Source: Bdellovibrionales bacterium (GTDB taxonomy: Bacteria > Bdellovibrionota > UBA1018 > CAIPTA01). Taken from it: a stretch of 5,069 nt of DNA. Where the stretch lies: positions 1 through 5,069 of the forward strand of contig JAKFYM010000291.1 in NCBI GenBank assembly GCA_021730855.1. Direction: 5' to 3'. Numbering within the stretch: the stretch's first letter is position 1; each line of letters opens with the position of its first letter. This document shows, in pieces, positions 1-5,069 of the stretch. The notes under the pieces are model-generated. The model did not search any database. It was not told the origin of the DNA and was given only the letters and a program-made list of their open reading frames with translations. The translations under genes were made by a program, and so were the position numbers.

Positions 1-2
1 CC

Positions 3-1973
3 TTAGGAGGCCGATTTCCAGCGGTCATCGGAGCGCGAGATTTTCTTTTCTTCGATCGAGACCACCGTTCGGTCTTCGACCGGAGTTAGCTTGACTTGTT
101 TTTTGGCAGGAGCCAGCTTGCCTTCGTCAGATTCTTCGCCAAAGATCGTGTCGCGAATCCATTGGATTTCGTGGTCGAGAGAGGCAGAACCTTCATAAAG
201 TTTGTTCGCCTGGTCGGCGAGGGTTTCGGCGCCCTTGGAATTACTTTGGGTCACTTTGTCCATCTCCGACATAGCGCGATTGGTTTGCTTCACACCAGAT
301 TCTTGCTCTTTTGCGGCGGCATTGATCATGCGGATGGCTTCACTGACTTTCTCCATGGTCTCCCCCATCGAGCCGAAAGCCACTTCGCAATCCTGCGAGA
401 TGGATTTTCCAAGGTTCACGCGCTCCTGGGTGCCCTTCACCACGGTGGCCACTTCCTGAGCCGAAGAGTCTAGGAGATTGTGGATTTCGTCCGCGGCCTT
501 ACCACTCATCGAAGCGAGCTTGCCCACCTCTTCGGCCACTACCGCAAAGCCCTTGCCGTGCACGCCCGCGCGCGCTGCCTCAATCGAAGCGTTGAAAGAA
601 AGTAGGCGCGTTTCAAACACAATGTCATTGATCACGCGGGTTTTGTTTTTGATGTCTTCAATCAGGCCCACTAGGCGATCCAGTTTGGTGTTTGCGGACT
701 GGATCTCCTCCATCGCCACCGACATTTTGTTGATCACTTGCTTCCCTTTGAGTGCCTCTTGCTGGCCGCTCTCCGCCACCGTCATGCATTGTGAAGCATG
801 CTGGGTGGTTTGGCCGAGCATGGAAGTCATCTCCTCCATGCTAGCGGCAGTTTCTTCAATCGCCGCAGCCTGTTCGGTGGTGGTTTCGGAAAGCTCCTGG
901 GACGCCGTACTGATTTCGTTCGCGGCAGCCTTCACTTTCGTCGATTCCGAAGCCATGCGGCCCACAGCTAACTCAAAGCTTCGGCTGATTCGGCGAATCA
1001 CCACATGACCAAACACATTCACGCCCAAAACAAGCAGAATCGCCAGCAATCCCATGCGACGGTTGTGGTCGGTCTGTGCATCTTGCGCGGGCACTTGCAG
1101 CATGGCTGTCCAGCCGCGGCCAGGATAAGAGGAGTAGCCTTTTGAGGGAGAAGCAGCTTCTAGCACCTGCCCCGAAAACTCTGGCATGCTCGCCTGAAGT
1201 TCCATCACGGCAGGAGCCTTGGCATCCCGCACATAGCTCTTTTGCAACTCAAAGGCTGTGCCTTGCGGGTGCACAAGGAACAATCCCTTGGCGTCCACGA
1301 TATAAGGAAAGGAGGCCACGATTAGGTCATTCTTCACCTTCTCGGCCTCTTCCTTGCTGATCGCCTCGACCACATTGGCCCAACTCATGCGGTTGCTCCA
1401 CACGCCGATGACCTCGCCGGTGATTTTGTCGCGAATCGGGGCCGAGAAATTCATCACGCGCCCGGAACTGCCGAGCACTCGGGCCACGTCATGGTCCACA
1501 TGCAAGTCTTCCACAAAGGAGAGACCGGGCTTGATTTCATTGTTGATGGCGGCCTTGAACCAAGCCGTATGAGAATAGTCTGTGCCGAGCAAAGATTCGG
1601 TCTTTACGGGTTTATTGTCTTTGTCCACCGTAGATACAGCAATCACCTTGCCTTTGGCGTTGGTGACGATCATGAGATCATAGATCGGAGAGTAGGTGGG
1701 CATCATATCGTTCATGAAGGCCGTGATGCGCTCAAGATTTCCGCTTCGCGCGGGCTCGGATAGCGCATAGGCTTGCACATCTCCGTAGCGCTCAAAGAGA
1801 TTGCGATCGATCTTATCGATCAGGGCATCTGCCGCCACTTTTACCTGCGACTCCTTCCCCGCACGAAAGGCCTTGGCCGACTGGCTGGCAATAAGAAAAA
1901 GCACCGCTAGGGAAACTCCGCTCGTGGCGAGCAAGATCAACTGCAGCTTCATGCGAAATGACATCTTTTTCAT
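3..1973 (-). CDS. Methyl-accepting chemotaxis protein with periplasmic Cache-like sensor and no full HAMP domain
   Basis: This is a 656-residue transmembrane chemoreceptor that would sense a ligand outside the inner membrane and control CheA through CheW. TM1 lies at about residues 9-29. A sensor of about 270 residues follows (35-305), with two alpha/beta repeats of double-Cache type (around YDLMIVTNAKGKVIAVS at 98-114 and YIVDAKGLFLVHPQG at 224-238). TM2 is at 307-326. The coiled-coil signalling hairpin begins within a few residues of TM2, so there is no room for a normal HAMP domain of about 50 residues. The hairpin tip is FETRLLSFNASIEAARAG (453-470). Candidate methylation sites with heptad spacing are E367/Q368, E373/E374 and E380/E381, with a second methylation-helix region at 551-572. 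The charged C-terminal tail (612-656) lacks an NWETF-type CheR/CheB tether. The ligand is unknown. The start at 1973 has a good ribosome binding site and overlaps the cheW stop as ATGA. The stop TAA is 2 bases from the window edge. Confidence 0.96.
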   Translation of the reverse strand: MKKMSFRMKLQLILLATSGVSLAVLFLIASQSAKAFRAGKESQVKVAADALIDKIDRNLFERYGDVQAYALSEPARSGNLERITAFMNDMMPTYSPIYDLMIVTNAKGKVIAVSTVDKDNKPVKTESLLGTDYSHTAWFKAAINNEIKPGLSFVEDLHVDHDVARVLGSSGRVMNFSAPIRDKITGEVIGVWSNRMSWANVVEAISKEEAEKVKNDLIVASFPYIVDAKGLFLVHPQGTAFELQKSYVRDAKAPAVMELQASMPEFSGQVLEAASPSKGYSSYPGRGWTAMLQVPAQDAQTDHNRRMGLLAILLVLGVNVFGHVVIRRISRSFELAVGRMASESTKVKAAANEISTASQELSETTTEQAAAIEETAASMEEMTSMLGQTTQHASQCMTVAESGQQEALKGKQVINKMSVAMEEIQSANTKLDRLVGLIEDIKNKTRVINDIVFETRLLSFNASIEAARAGVHGKGFAVVAEEVGKLASMSGKAADEIHNLLDSSAQEVATVVKGTQERVNLGKSISQDCEVAFGSMGETMEKVSEAIRMINAAAKEQESGVKQTNRAMSEMDKVTQSNSKGAETLADQANKLYEGSASLDHEIQWIRDTIFGEESDEGKLAPAKKQVKLTPVEDRTVVSIEEKKISRSDDRWKSAS

Positions 1974-2485
1974 ACCTTATCCTCTTTTTTTACCTGATTC
2001 GACTTCACTAAACGTAAATCCTCGGACGACAAACAACCGGCGAGATCAATGAGATTCACCAGCCTGTCCTCTAGCTTTCCAATCCCAGAAAAAAACTCCA
2101 ACGGCACCTTGGTCTCTAGACCGGTGGCGGGAGCAATGTCGGCTTTGGGAATTTTCTCTACACTAACGAGATCATCGATGATCGCGCCCAGCAGCCCTTC
2201 CGCTGTCTCCACGATCAAAATCATATTGTTTTTCCCAGGCGTGGGAGCCAAACCGAATTTCACGCGTAGGTCGATCACGCTCACGATCTGGCCGCGGAGG
2301 TTGATCACGCCCTTGAAGTGCTGGACCATATAGGGCACGGGCTTCGTCTCCCCAAGCTTGATCACCTCGCGCACAGAGAGCAAGGGCGTGCCATAGAGCT
2401 CCCCGCCCAGAGAAAAAAGAATGCATTCGTGGAAACTATCATCCGTAAGGGTTTCGGAATCTAAGCGTTTTGCTTCAGACGGCAT
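1970..2485 (-). CDS. cheW: Chemotaxis coupling protein CheW
   Basis: This is a cytoplasmic adaptor of 171 residues that links chemoreceptor tips to the P5 domain of CheA. The whole protein is one CheW-like (SH3-like) fold from about residue 19 to 152. It carries the family core GVINLRGQIVSVIDLRVKFG (59-78), including the conserved NLRG at 62-65, where R64 matches the receptor-binding arginine R62 of E. coli CheW as I recall. Length fits the family (E. coli about 167). The reading frame is open to an upstream ATG at 2515, which would give 181 residues, but that codon has no Shine-Dalgarno sequence. The ATG at 2485 is preceded by AAAGGAG with a 6-base spacer and is chosen. The gene overlaps the end of cheA by 11 bases and the receptor gene by 4 bases (ATGA), so coupled translation is expected. 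A lysine-rich C-terminal tail follows the domain. Confidence 0.96.
   Translation of the reverse strand: MPSEAKRLDSETLTDDSFHECILFSLGGELYGTPLLSVREVIKLGETKPVPYMVQHFKGVINLRGQIVSVIDLRVKFGLAPTPGKNNMILIVETAEGLLGAIIDDLVSVEKIPKADIAPATGLETKVPLEFFSGIGKLEDRLVNLIDLAGCLSSEDLRLVKSNQVKKEDKV
1974..1985 (-). promoter_or_regulatory. Ribosome binding site of the chemoreceptor gene
   Basis: On the minus strand AGAGGA (1985-1980) stands 6 bases before the ATG at 1973, inside the lysine-rich 3' end of cheW. With the ATGA stop-start overlap, it supports translational coupling of the receptor to cheW and the start at 1973 rather than Met4. Confidence 0.8.
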
Positions 2486-4112
2486 GACCCACTCCTTTGT
2501 CGGTAACAAATTCATTGAGGTTCAGCACGAGACCAGGCTCGCCACTGCTGAGGATTGCTCCCGCCACAATGCCGGGGATGCCTTGCATCTCGGGGCCCAG
2601 TTTTTTCAAAACAATCTGCTGCTGCCCATAAATTTTATCGATGCGAAAAGAGAGTTTTTTCCCTTTGTGTGTGGTCACCACGCCAGGGGCGTGCATGCCA
2701 TCGTTGGCCTCTATAGCGCCGGGATTTAGAATGGCCGAAAGGGAATAAACGGGAATCACTTCGCCCCGCAAGTTGATCATGCGTCCCTTGCCGGTGGTGG
2801 TCTCGATCCGGTATTTACGGAACTCAATCGTCTCCACGAGGTGGGTGACCGGAATGATATATTTTCGGTCGGCCACTCCAATCACCATACCGGTGAGGAT
2901 CGAGAGCGAGAGGGGAAGCGAAATTACGAAAGTGCTGCCTTGGCCAAGGACCGTTTGGATTTCAATGGTGCCCTTGAGGTCATCCACGGCCCTTTGCACC
3001 ACGTCCATCCCCACTCCCCTTCCGGAGAGCTCGGTGACCTGTTCTTTGGTGGAAAATCCAGGGCGAAAAATTAGGGAATAGGCATCTTGGTCGGAAAGTT
3101 TTTCTTCGGCGGAAATGAGTCCCTTTTCCACAGCCTTGGCAATCAACTTCGCCGGGTTTAAGCCACGGCCATTATCGGTCAGGCTGATCAGGATGCGATC
3201 CTCTTGTTGCTGAGCTTTTAAGGTGATCACGCCGCCCGCAGGCTTCCCCGCGCTCTGCCGCTCTTCCGCGGTCTCCAAGCCATGGTCCACAGCATTGCGC
3301 ACTAGGTGCGTGAGCGGATCGGAGACCTTGTCGAGCACGATCTTATCCATCTCCACATGCTCGCCCACGGTCACGAACTGGATCGTCTTGCCCAGCTCTT
3401 GCGAAGCATCGCGAGCGATGCGTTTCATTTTTTGAAAGAGTGGGCTGATCGGCACCATGCGCAGAGACATCGAAATGTCTTGGATCTCGTGCACCAGCTT
3501 TTCCATATAGCGCAAAGTCTGAGCGCTATGTTCATTCTGCAAGGTGCCTAGGGTGCGATGGTCCGCCATAATGCTTTGGTTGACCACAAGCTCACCGATC
3601 AAATTCAATAGAGCGTCGAGTTTTTTACGGCTTACCTTTAGGTTCTCTTCCTCGGGTGCCTTCGGCATAGCTGCGGGCACAGGCTCGGCCGCTGCAACCG
3701 CGGGCGCGCTGGTTGCGGCCACGGGCTTGTTTCCTAAACCCTTTAACTCCTGGATGATGCCGGAGGTGTCGTGCACAAAAGCGGAGTCCGCTTTGAGACC
3801 CCCCACAAAAATCTTGAAATGGTCTCCCGTGCGCAGAAGCACGGTGCAAACTTCGGGATCCGTTTGGATCGCCCCCTTTTTGATTTTCGTTAGCACATCT
3901 TCAAAAACATGGGCGAAGTCGGAGAGGCTGTCAAAACCCACGGTTTTGGCGGAGCTTTTTAAATTGTGGGCGAGCCGGAAAATTTTATTGATGAGCTCGA
4001 TGGACTTATCTCCACCGTCGAGGGCCATAAACGCGGCCTCGGTTTCGTCGAGCAACGACTGCGCCTCTTCCAAAAAAGTGCGCTTCATCTCGGTTTCAAA
4101 ATCGTCCATCAT
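2475..4112 (-). CDS. cheA: Chemotaxis histidine kinase CheA, short form without P2 domain
   Basis: This is a cytoplasmic histidine kinase of 545 residues that autophosphorylates under receptor control and passes phosphate to CheY/CheB-type regulators. Numbered from the ATG at 4112, the P1/Hpt domain is 1-125, with phosphoacceptor H49 in LAHNLKSSAKTVGF and E71 at the position of the E. coli P1 glutamate. An Ala/Pro-rich linker (128-156) leads straight into the P3 dimerisation helices (157-220). The P4 ATPase carries the N box HLVRNAVDHG (269-278), DNGRGL (313-318), PGFST (351-355), GRGVGMDVV (364-372) and GQGSTF (390-395). The P5 CheW-like domain is about 400-540. The P2 domain normally found between P1 and P3 is missing, which explains the short length (E. 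coli 654). The frame stays open to a TTG at 4154, but the family's usual N-terminus matches MMDDFETEMKR. ATGs at 4112 and 4109 are both possible, and neither has a Shine-Dalgarno sequence. It is the first gene of the operon in view. Confidence 0.97.
   Translation of the reverse strand: MMDDFETEMKRTFLEEAQSLLDETEAAFMALDGGDKSIELINKIFRLAHNLKSSAKTVGFDSLSDFAHVFEDVLTKIKKGAIQTDPEVCTVLLRTGDHFKIFVGGLKADSAFVHDTSGIIQELKGLGNKPVAATSAPAVAAAEPVPAAMPKAPEEENLKVSRKKLDALLNLIGELVVNQSIMADHRTLGTLQNEHSAQTLRYMEKLVHEIQDISMSLRMVPISPLFQKMKRIARDASQELGKTIQFVTVGEHVEMDKIVLDKVSDPLTHLVRNAVDHGLETAEERQSAGKPAGGVITLKAQQQEDRILISLTDNGRGLNPAKLIAKAVEKGLISAEEKLSDQDAYSLIFRPGFSTKEQVTELSGRGVGMDVVQRAVDDLKGTIEIQTVLGQGSTFVISLPLSLSILTGMVIGVADRKYIIPVTHLVETIEFRKYRIETTTGKGRMINLRGEVIPVYSLSAILNPGAIEANDGMHAPGVVTTHKGKKLSFRIDKIYGQQQIVLKKLGPEMQGIPGIVAGAILSSGEPGLVLNLNEFVTDKGVGHAV
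2486..2498 (-). promoter_or_regulatory. Ribosome binding site that fixes the cheW start
   Basis: On the minus strand AAAGGAG (2498-2492) is followed by a 6-base spacer (2491-2486) and the ATG at 2485. It lies inside the last codons of cheA. It is the evidence for choosing 2485 over the upstream ATG at 2515, which has no purine-rich sequence before it. Confidence 0.85.
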
Positions 4113-4121
4113 ATAGACAGT

Positions 4122-4149
4122 TTTTCGGCAGTTTTGGTGAGCCACTAAA
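4122..4149 (-). promoter_or_regulatory. Possible sigma-28 (FliA-type) promoter for the cheA operon
   Basis: On the minus strand GCCGAAAA (4129-4122) matches 7 of 8 positions of the flagellar sigma-28 -10 consensus GCCGATAA. The -35 candidate TTTAGT (4149-4144) is weak against TAAAGT, with spacing one base longer than ideal. A start site about 7 bases downstream would fall near 4115, only a few bases before the cheA ATG at 4112, giving an almost leaderless message. This would agree with the missing Shine-Dalgarno sequence. The call is an inference from one good half-site and could be chance. Confidence 0.25.
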
Positions 4150-4198
4150 GGCAAATTGGCAAGATCATTGGAAAATTTGAAAAATGCCGAGAACCAGG

Positions 4199-4214
4199 CT
4201 CAGCCTTTTCTGAG
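4199..4214. repeat. Short inverted repeat upstream of cheA
   Basis: CTCAG and CTGAG form a 5-base stem around a 6-base loop (CCTTTT), and the overlapping GAGAAATCTC (4212-4221) is a second small dyad. Neither has a long stem or a following T run, so they are not a convincing terminator. They could be a protein binding site or chance. Confidence 0.25.
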
Positions 4215-4311
4215 AAATCTCCTTCTAGCGTGGATTTTGTTTAGCGAATCTAGAGAGGGCGCAGCCAAGATATAGAGAAACGTGTGAAATTGAGACCAAA
4301 GCAATCACCTA

Positions 4312-4323
4312 TTGCGGCCGCAA
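4312..4323. repeat. Perfect 12-base palindrome in the divergent intergenic region
   Basis: TTGCGGCCGCAA reads the same on both strands and contains a NotI site (GCGGCCGC). It lies 53 bases before dinB and 199 bases before cheA. Ten bases downstream is a second, interrupted dyad, TTGG-GTGA-CCAA (4333-4344), overlapping the candidate dinB -35 element. Such symmetry fits a dimeric repressor or activator site, but no known operator is recognised. The palindrome is certain; its function is not. Confidence 0.5.
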
Positions 4324-4336
4324 GTCCCGCCCTTGG

Positions 4337-4365
4337 GTGACCAAAATCTGCCGCTCCACTATGGT
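4337..4365 (+). promoter_or_regulatory. Weak candidate sigma-70 promoter for dinB
   Basis: GTGACC (4337-4342, 4 of 6 to TTGACA) and TATGGT (4360-4365, 4 of 6 to TATAAT) are separated by 17 bases. Transcription would begin near 4372, leaving a leader of about 5 bases before the dinB ATG. TAGTAT (4365-4370) is an alternative -10 that would start transcription at or next to the ATG. Both matches are modest. Confidence 0.2.
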
Positions 4366-4376
4366 AGTATCCTTCT

Positions 4377-5069
4377 ATGCCGGAGAGGAAAATCATCCAT
4401 ATCGATATGGACTGTTTCTACGCCGCCGTGGAAGTAAAACATCGTCCGGAGCTTAAGGGAAAAGCCATTGGAATAGGCGGGCCGCCGGATTCACGCTCCG
4501 TGCTGTGCACGGCTAGTTATGAGGCGCGGAAATTCCAGGTCCGCTCCGCCATGCCTTCGTCTCAAGCTGTGCGCCTTTGCCCGCACCTGATTCTTCTTCC
4601 TCCCAACTTTGCCCTTTATCGGAAGGAGAGCGAAGCGGTGCGCGAAATTTTTTCCCGCTTCTCCGCTCTCGTGGAGCCTTTGTCGCTAGACGAAGCCTAC
4701 CTAGATGTGACCCACTCCCCTCACTGCAGTGGCAGCGCCACCTTGATCGCCCACGAGATTCGCTCTCTCATCCAGAAGGAACTCCAGCTCACGGCCTCGG
4801 CCGGCGTGGCTCCCAATAAATTCCTAGCCAAGGTGGCGAGCGATTGGAACAAACCCAATGGGCAGTTCGTGATTCGCCCGCGAGACGTGGCCGGTTTTGT
4901 CAAAACCCTCCCGGTGGAGAAAATTCATGGCGTGGGCAAAGTGACGGCCGAACGTATGCATTTATTGGGACTACACAGCTGTGCCGACATTCAGGCGCAG
5001 TCCGAGGCGCAACTGAAAAACTGGTTCGGCCGTAGAGGCTCCTACCTATGGGAAGTGGCACATGGAGTG
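4377..5069 (+). CDS. dinB: DNA polymerase IV (Y-family translesion polymerase), N-terminal 231 residues, cut by window edge
   Basis: This is an error-prone translesion DNA polymerase that copies past damaged bases with low fidelity. The frame is open from the ATG at 4377 to the last base of the window with no stop, so about one third of the usual 350-400 residues is outside. The catalytic acidic residues are D10 in IIHIDMDCFYAAVE (6-19) and D105/E106 in EPLSLDEAYLDVT (100-112). Y15 occupies the steric-gate position (F13 in E. coli) that excludes ribonucleotides. SAGVAPNKFLAKVASDWNKP (141-160) is a strong palm/DinB signature, and a helix-hairpin-helix (EKIHGVGKVTAERMHLLGL, 181-199) marks the thumb. 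The sequence follows E. coli DinB closely, with an offset of two residues, as I recall it. The start is forced: an in-frame TAG lies at 4365-4367 and the next ATG (4407) would remove D10. No Shine-Dalgarno sequence precedes it. The little-finger domain and C-terminal clamp-binding motif cannot be seen. Confidence 0.97.
   Translation, partial: MPERKIIHIDMDCFYAAVEVKHRPELKGKAIGIGGPPDSRSVLCTASYEARKFQVRSAMPSSQAVRLCPHLILLPPNFALYRKESEAVREIFSRFSALVEPLSLDEAYLDVTHSPHCSGSATLIAHEIRSLIQKELQLTASAGVAPNKFLAKVASDWNKPNGQFVIRPRDVAGFVKTLPVEKIHGVGKVTAERMHLLGLHSCADIQAQSEAQLKNWFGRRGSYLWEVAHGV

Larger units (their letters stand above)
4113..4376. other. Divergent intergenic region between cheA and dinB
   Basis: These 264 bases separate two divergently transcribed genes and must hold a promoter for dinB and probably one for the chemotaxis operon. 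No convincing open reading frame, tRNA or small-RNA signature was seen. Structured elements are a 12-base palindrome (4312-4323), TTGG-N4-CCAA (4333-4344), two copies of GACCAAA (4294-4300 and 4339-4345), and a short hairpin-like repeat (4199-4214). No strong sigma-70 promoter stands out on either strand. Confidence 0.7.

Noticed and set aside
5..10. AGGAGG on the plus strand as a ribosome binding site
   Set aside because: It is the complement of the last codons and stop of the receptor gene, and no start codon of a plausible gene follows.
478..1008. Plus-strand open frame of 176 codons inside the receptor gene
   Set aside because: It is antisense to the strongly conserved signalling domain, its translation is low-complexity (Ser/Ala-rich) with no recognisable domain, and it has no sensible context.
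2486..2515. Longer CheW start at the ATG at 2515
   Set aside because: No ribosome binding site precedes it, it would overlap cheA by 41 bases, and the ATG at 2485 has an excellent Shine-Dalgarno sequence.
3663..3730. GC-rich low-complexity stretch in cheA as possible foreign DNA or a repeat element
   Set aside because: It encodes the Ala/Pro-rich interdomain linker in frame, which explains its composition.
3544..4116. Plus-strand open frame of 190 codons opposite the cheA 5' region
   Set aside because: It is the antisense shadow of the Hpt domain and linker of CheA, and its translation resembles no family.
4113..4154. Longer CheA start at the TTG at 4154
   Set aside because: The extra 14 residues do not look like a CheA N-terminus, the codon is TTG, and no Shine-Dalgarno sequence precedes it.
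4143..4170. AATGAT-type sigma-70 -10 element for cheA on the minus strand
   Set aside because: It matches only 4 of 6 positions and has no acceptable -35 partner, so it is not distinguishable from chance in this AT-rich stretch.
4199..4221. Small hairpin as an intrinsic terminator
   Set aside because: The stem is only 5 base pairs with no T run on either strand, and the region lies between divergent genes where no terminator is needed.
4382..4389. GGAGAGGA as a Shine-Dalgarno for an internal dinB start at 4407
   Set aside because: The spacing of 17 bases is too long, and starting at 4407 would delete the catalytic residue D10.

Overview
The window holds four protein-coding genes and one short intergenic region, and reads like ordinary chromosomal DNA of a motile Gram-negative bacterium. 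The best guess for the lineage is Bdellovibrionota or a related former deltaproteobacterial group. This rests mainly on the receptor signalling tip (FETRLLSFNASIEAARAG followed by HGKGFAVVAEEVGKLA) and on the style of the CheW core, both of which resemble Bdellovibrio-type chemotaxis proteins from memory. No search was possible, so the assignment is moderate at best. Base composition looks balanced, and no mobile element, tRNA, rRNA or CRISPR array was seen.

Positions 4112 down to 3 on the minus strand form a tightly packed chemotaxis operon in the order cheA, cheW, chemoreceptor. CheA is a histidine kinase with Hpt, dimerisation, ATPase and CheW-like domains but no CheY/CheB-docking P2 domain. 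CheW is the coupling protein. The receptor has two membrane segments around a large periplasmic Cache-like sensor, followed by a cytoplasmic signalling hairpin with no full HAMP domain. Together these are the three components of a core signalling complex: the receptor senses, CheW couples, and CheA phosphorylates response regulators. No cheY, cheB or cheR is visible. They may lie past the left edge or elsewhere. The genes overlap by 11 and 4 bases, and each downstream gene has a good Shine-Dalgarno sequence, so translational coupling is likely.

Positions 4113-4376 are a 264-base divergent intergenic region. It contains a perfect 12-base palindrome, some smaller inverted repeats, and weak promoter-like matches on both strands, including a possible sigma-28 (flagellar) type -10 element just before cheA. 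Neither divergent gene has a recognisable Shine-Dalgarno sequence.

Positions 4377-5069 on the plus strand encode the first 231 residues of DNA polymerase IV (DinB), cut off by the window edge. It is a Y-family translesion polymerase with all three catalytic acidic residues. It probably has no functional link to the chemotaxis genes beyond sharing the intergenic region. I found no clearly new biological system here. The points of interest are the reduced domain architectures and the start regions.
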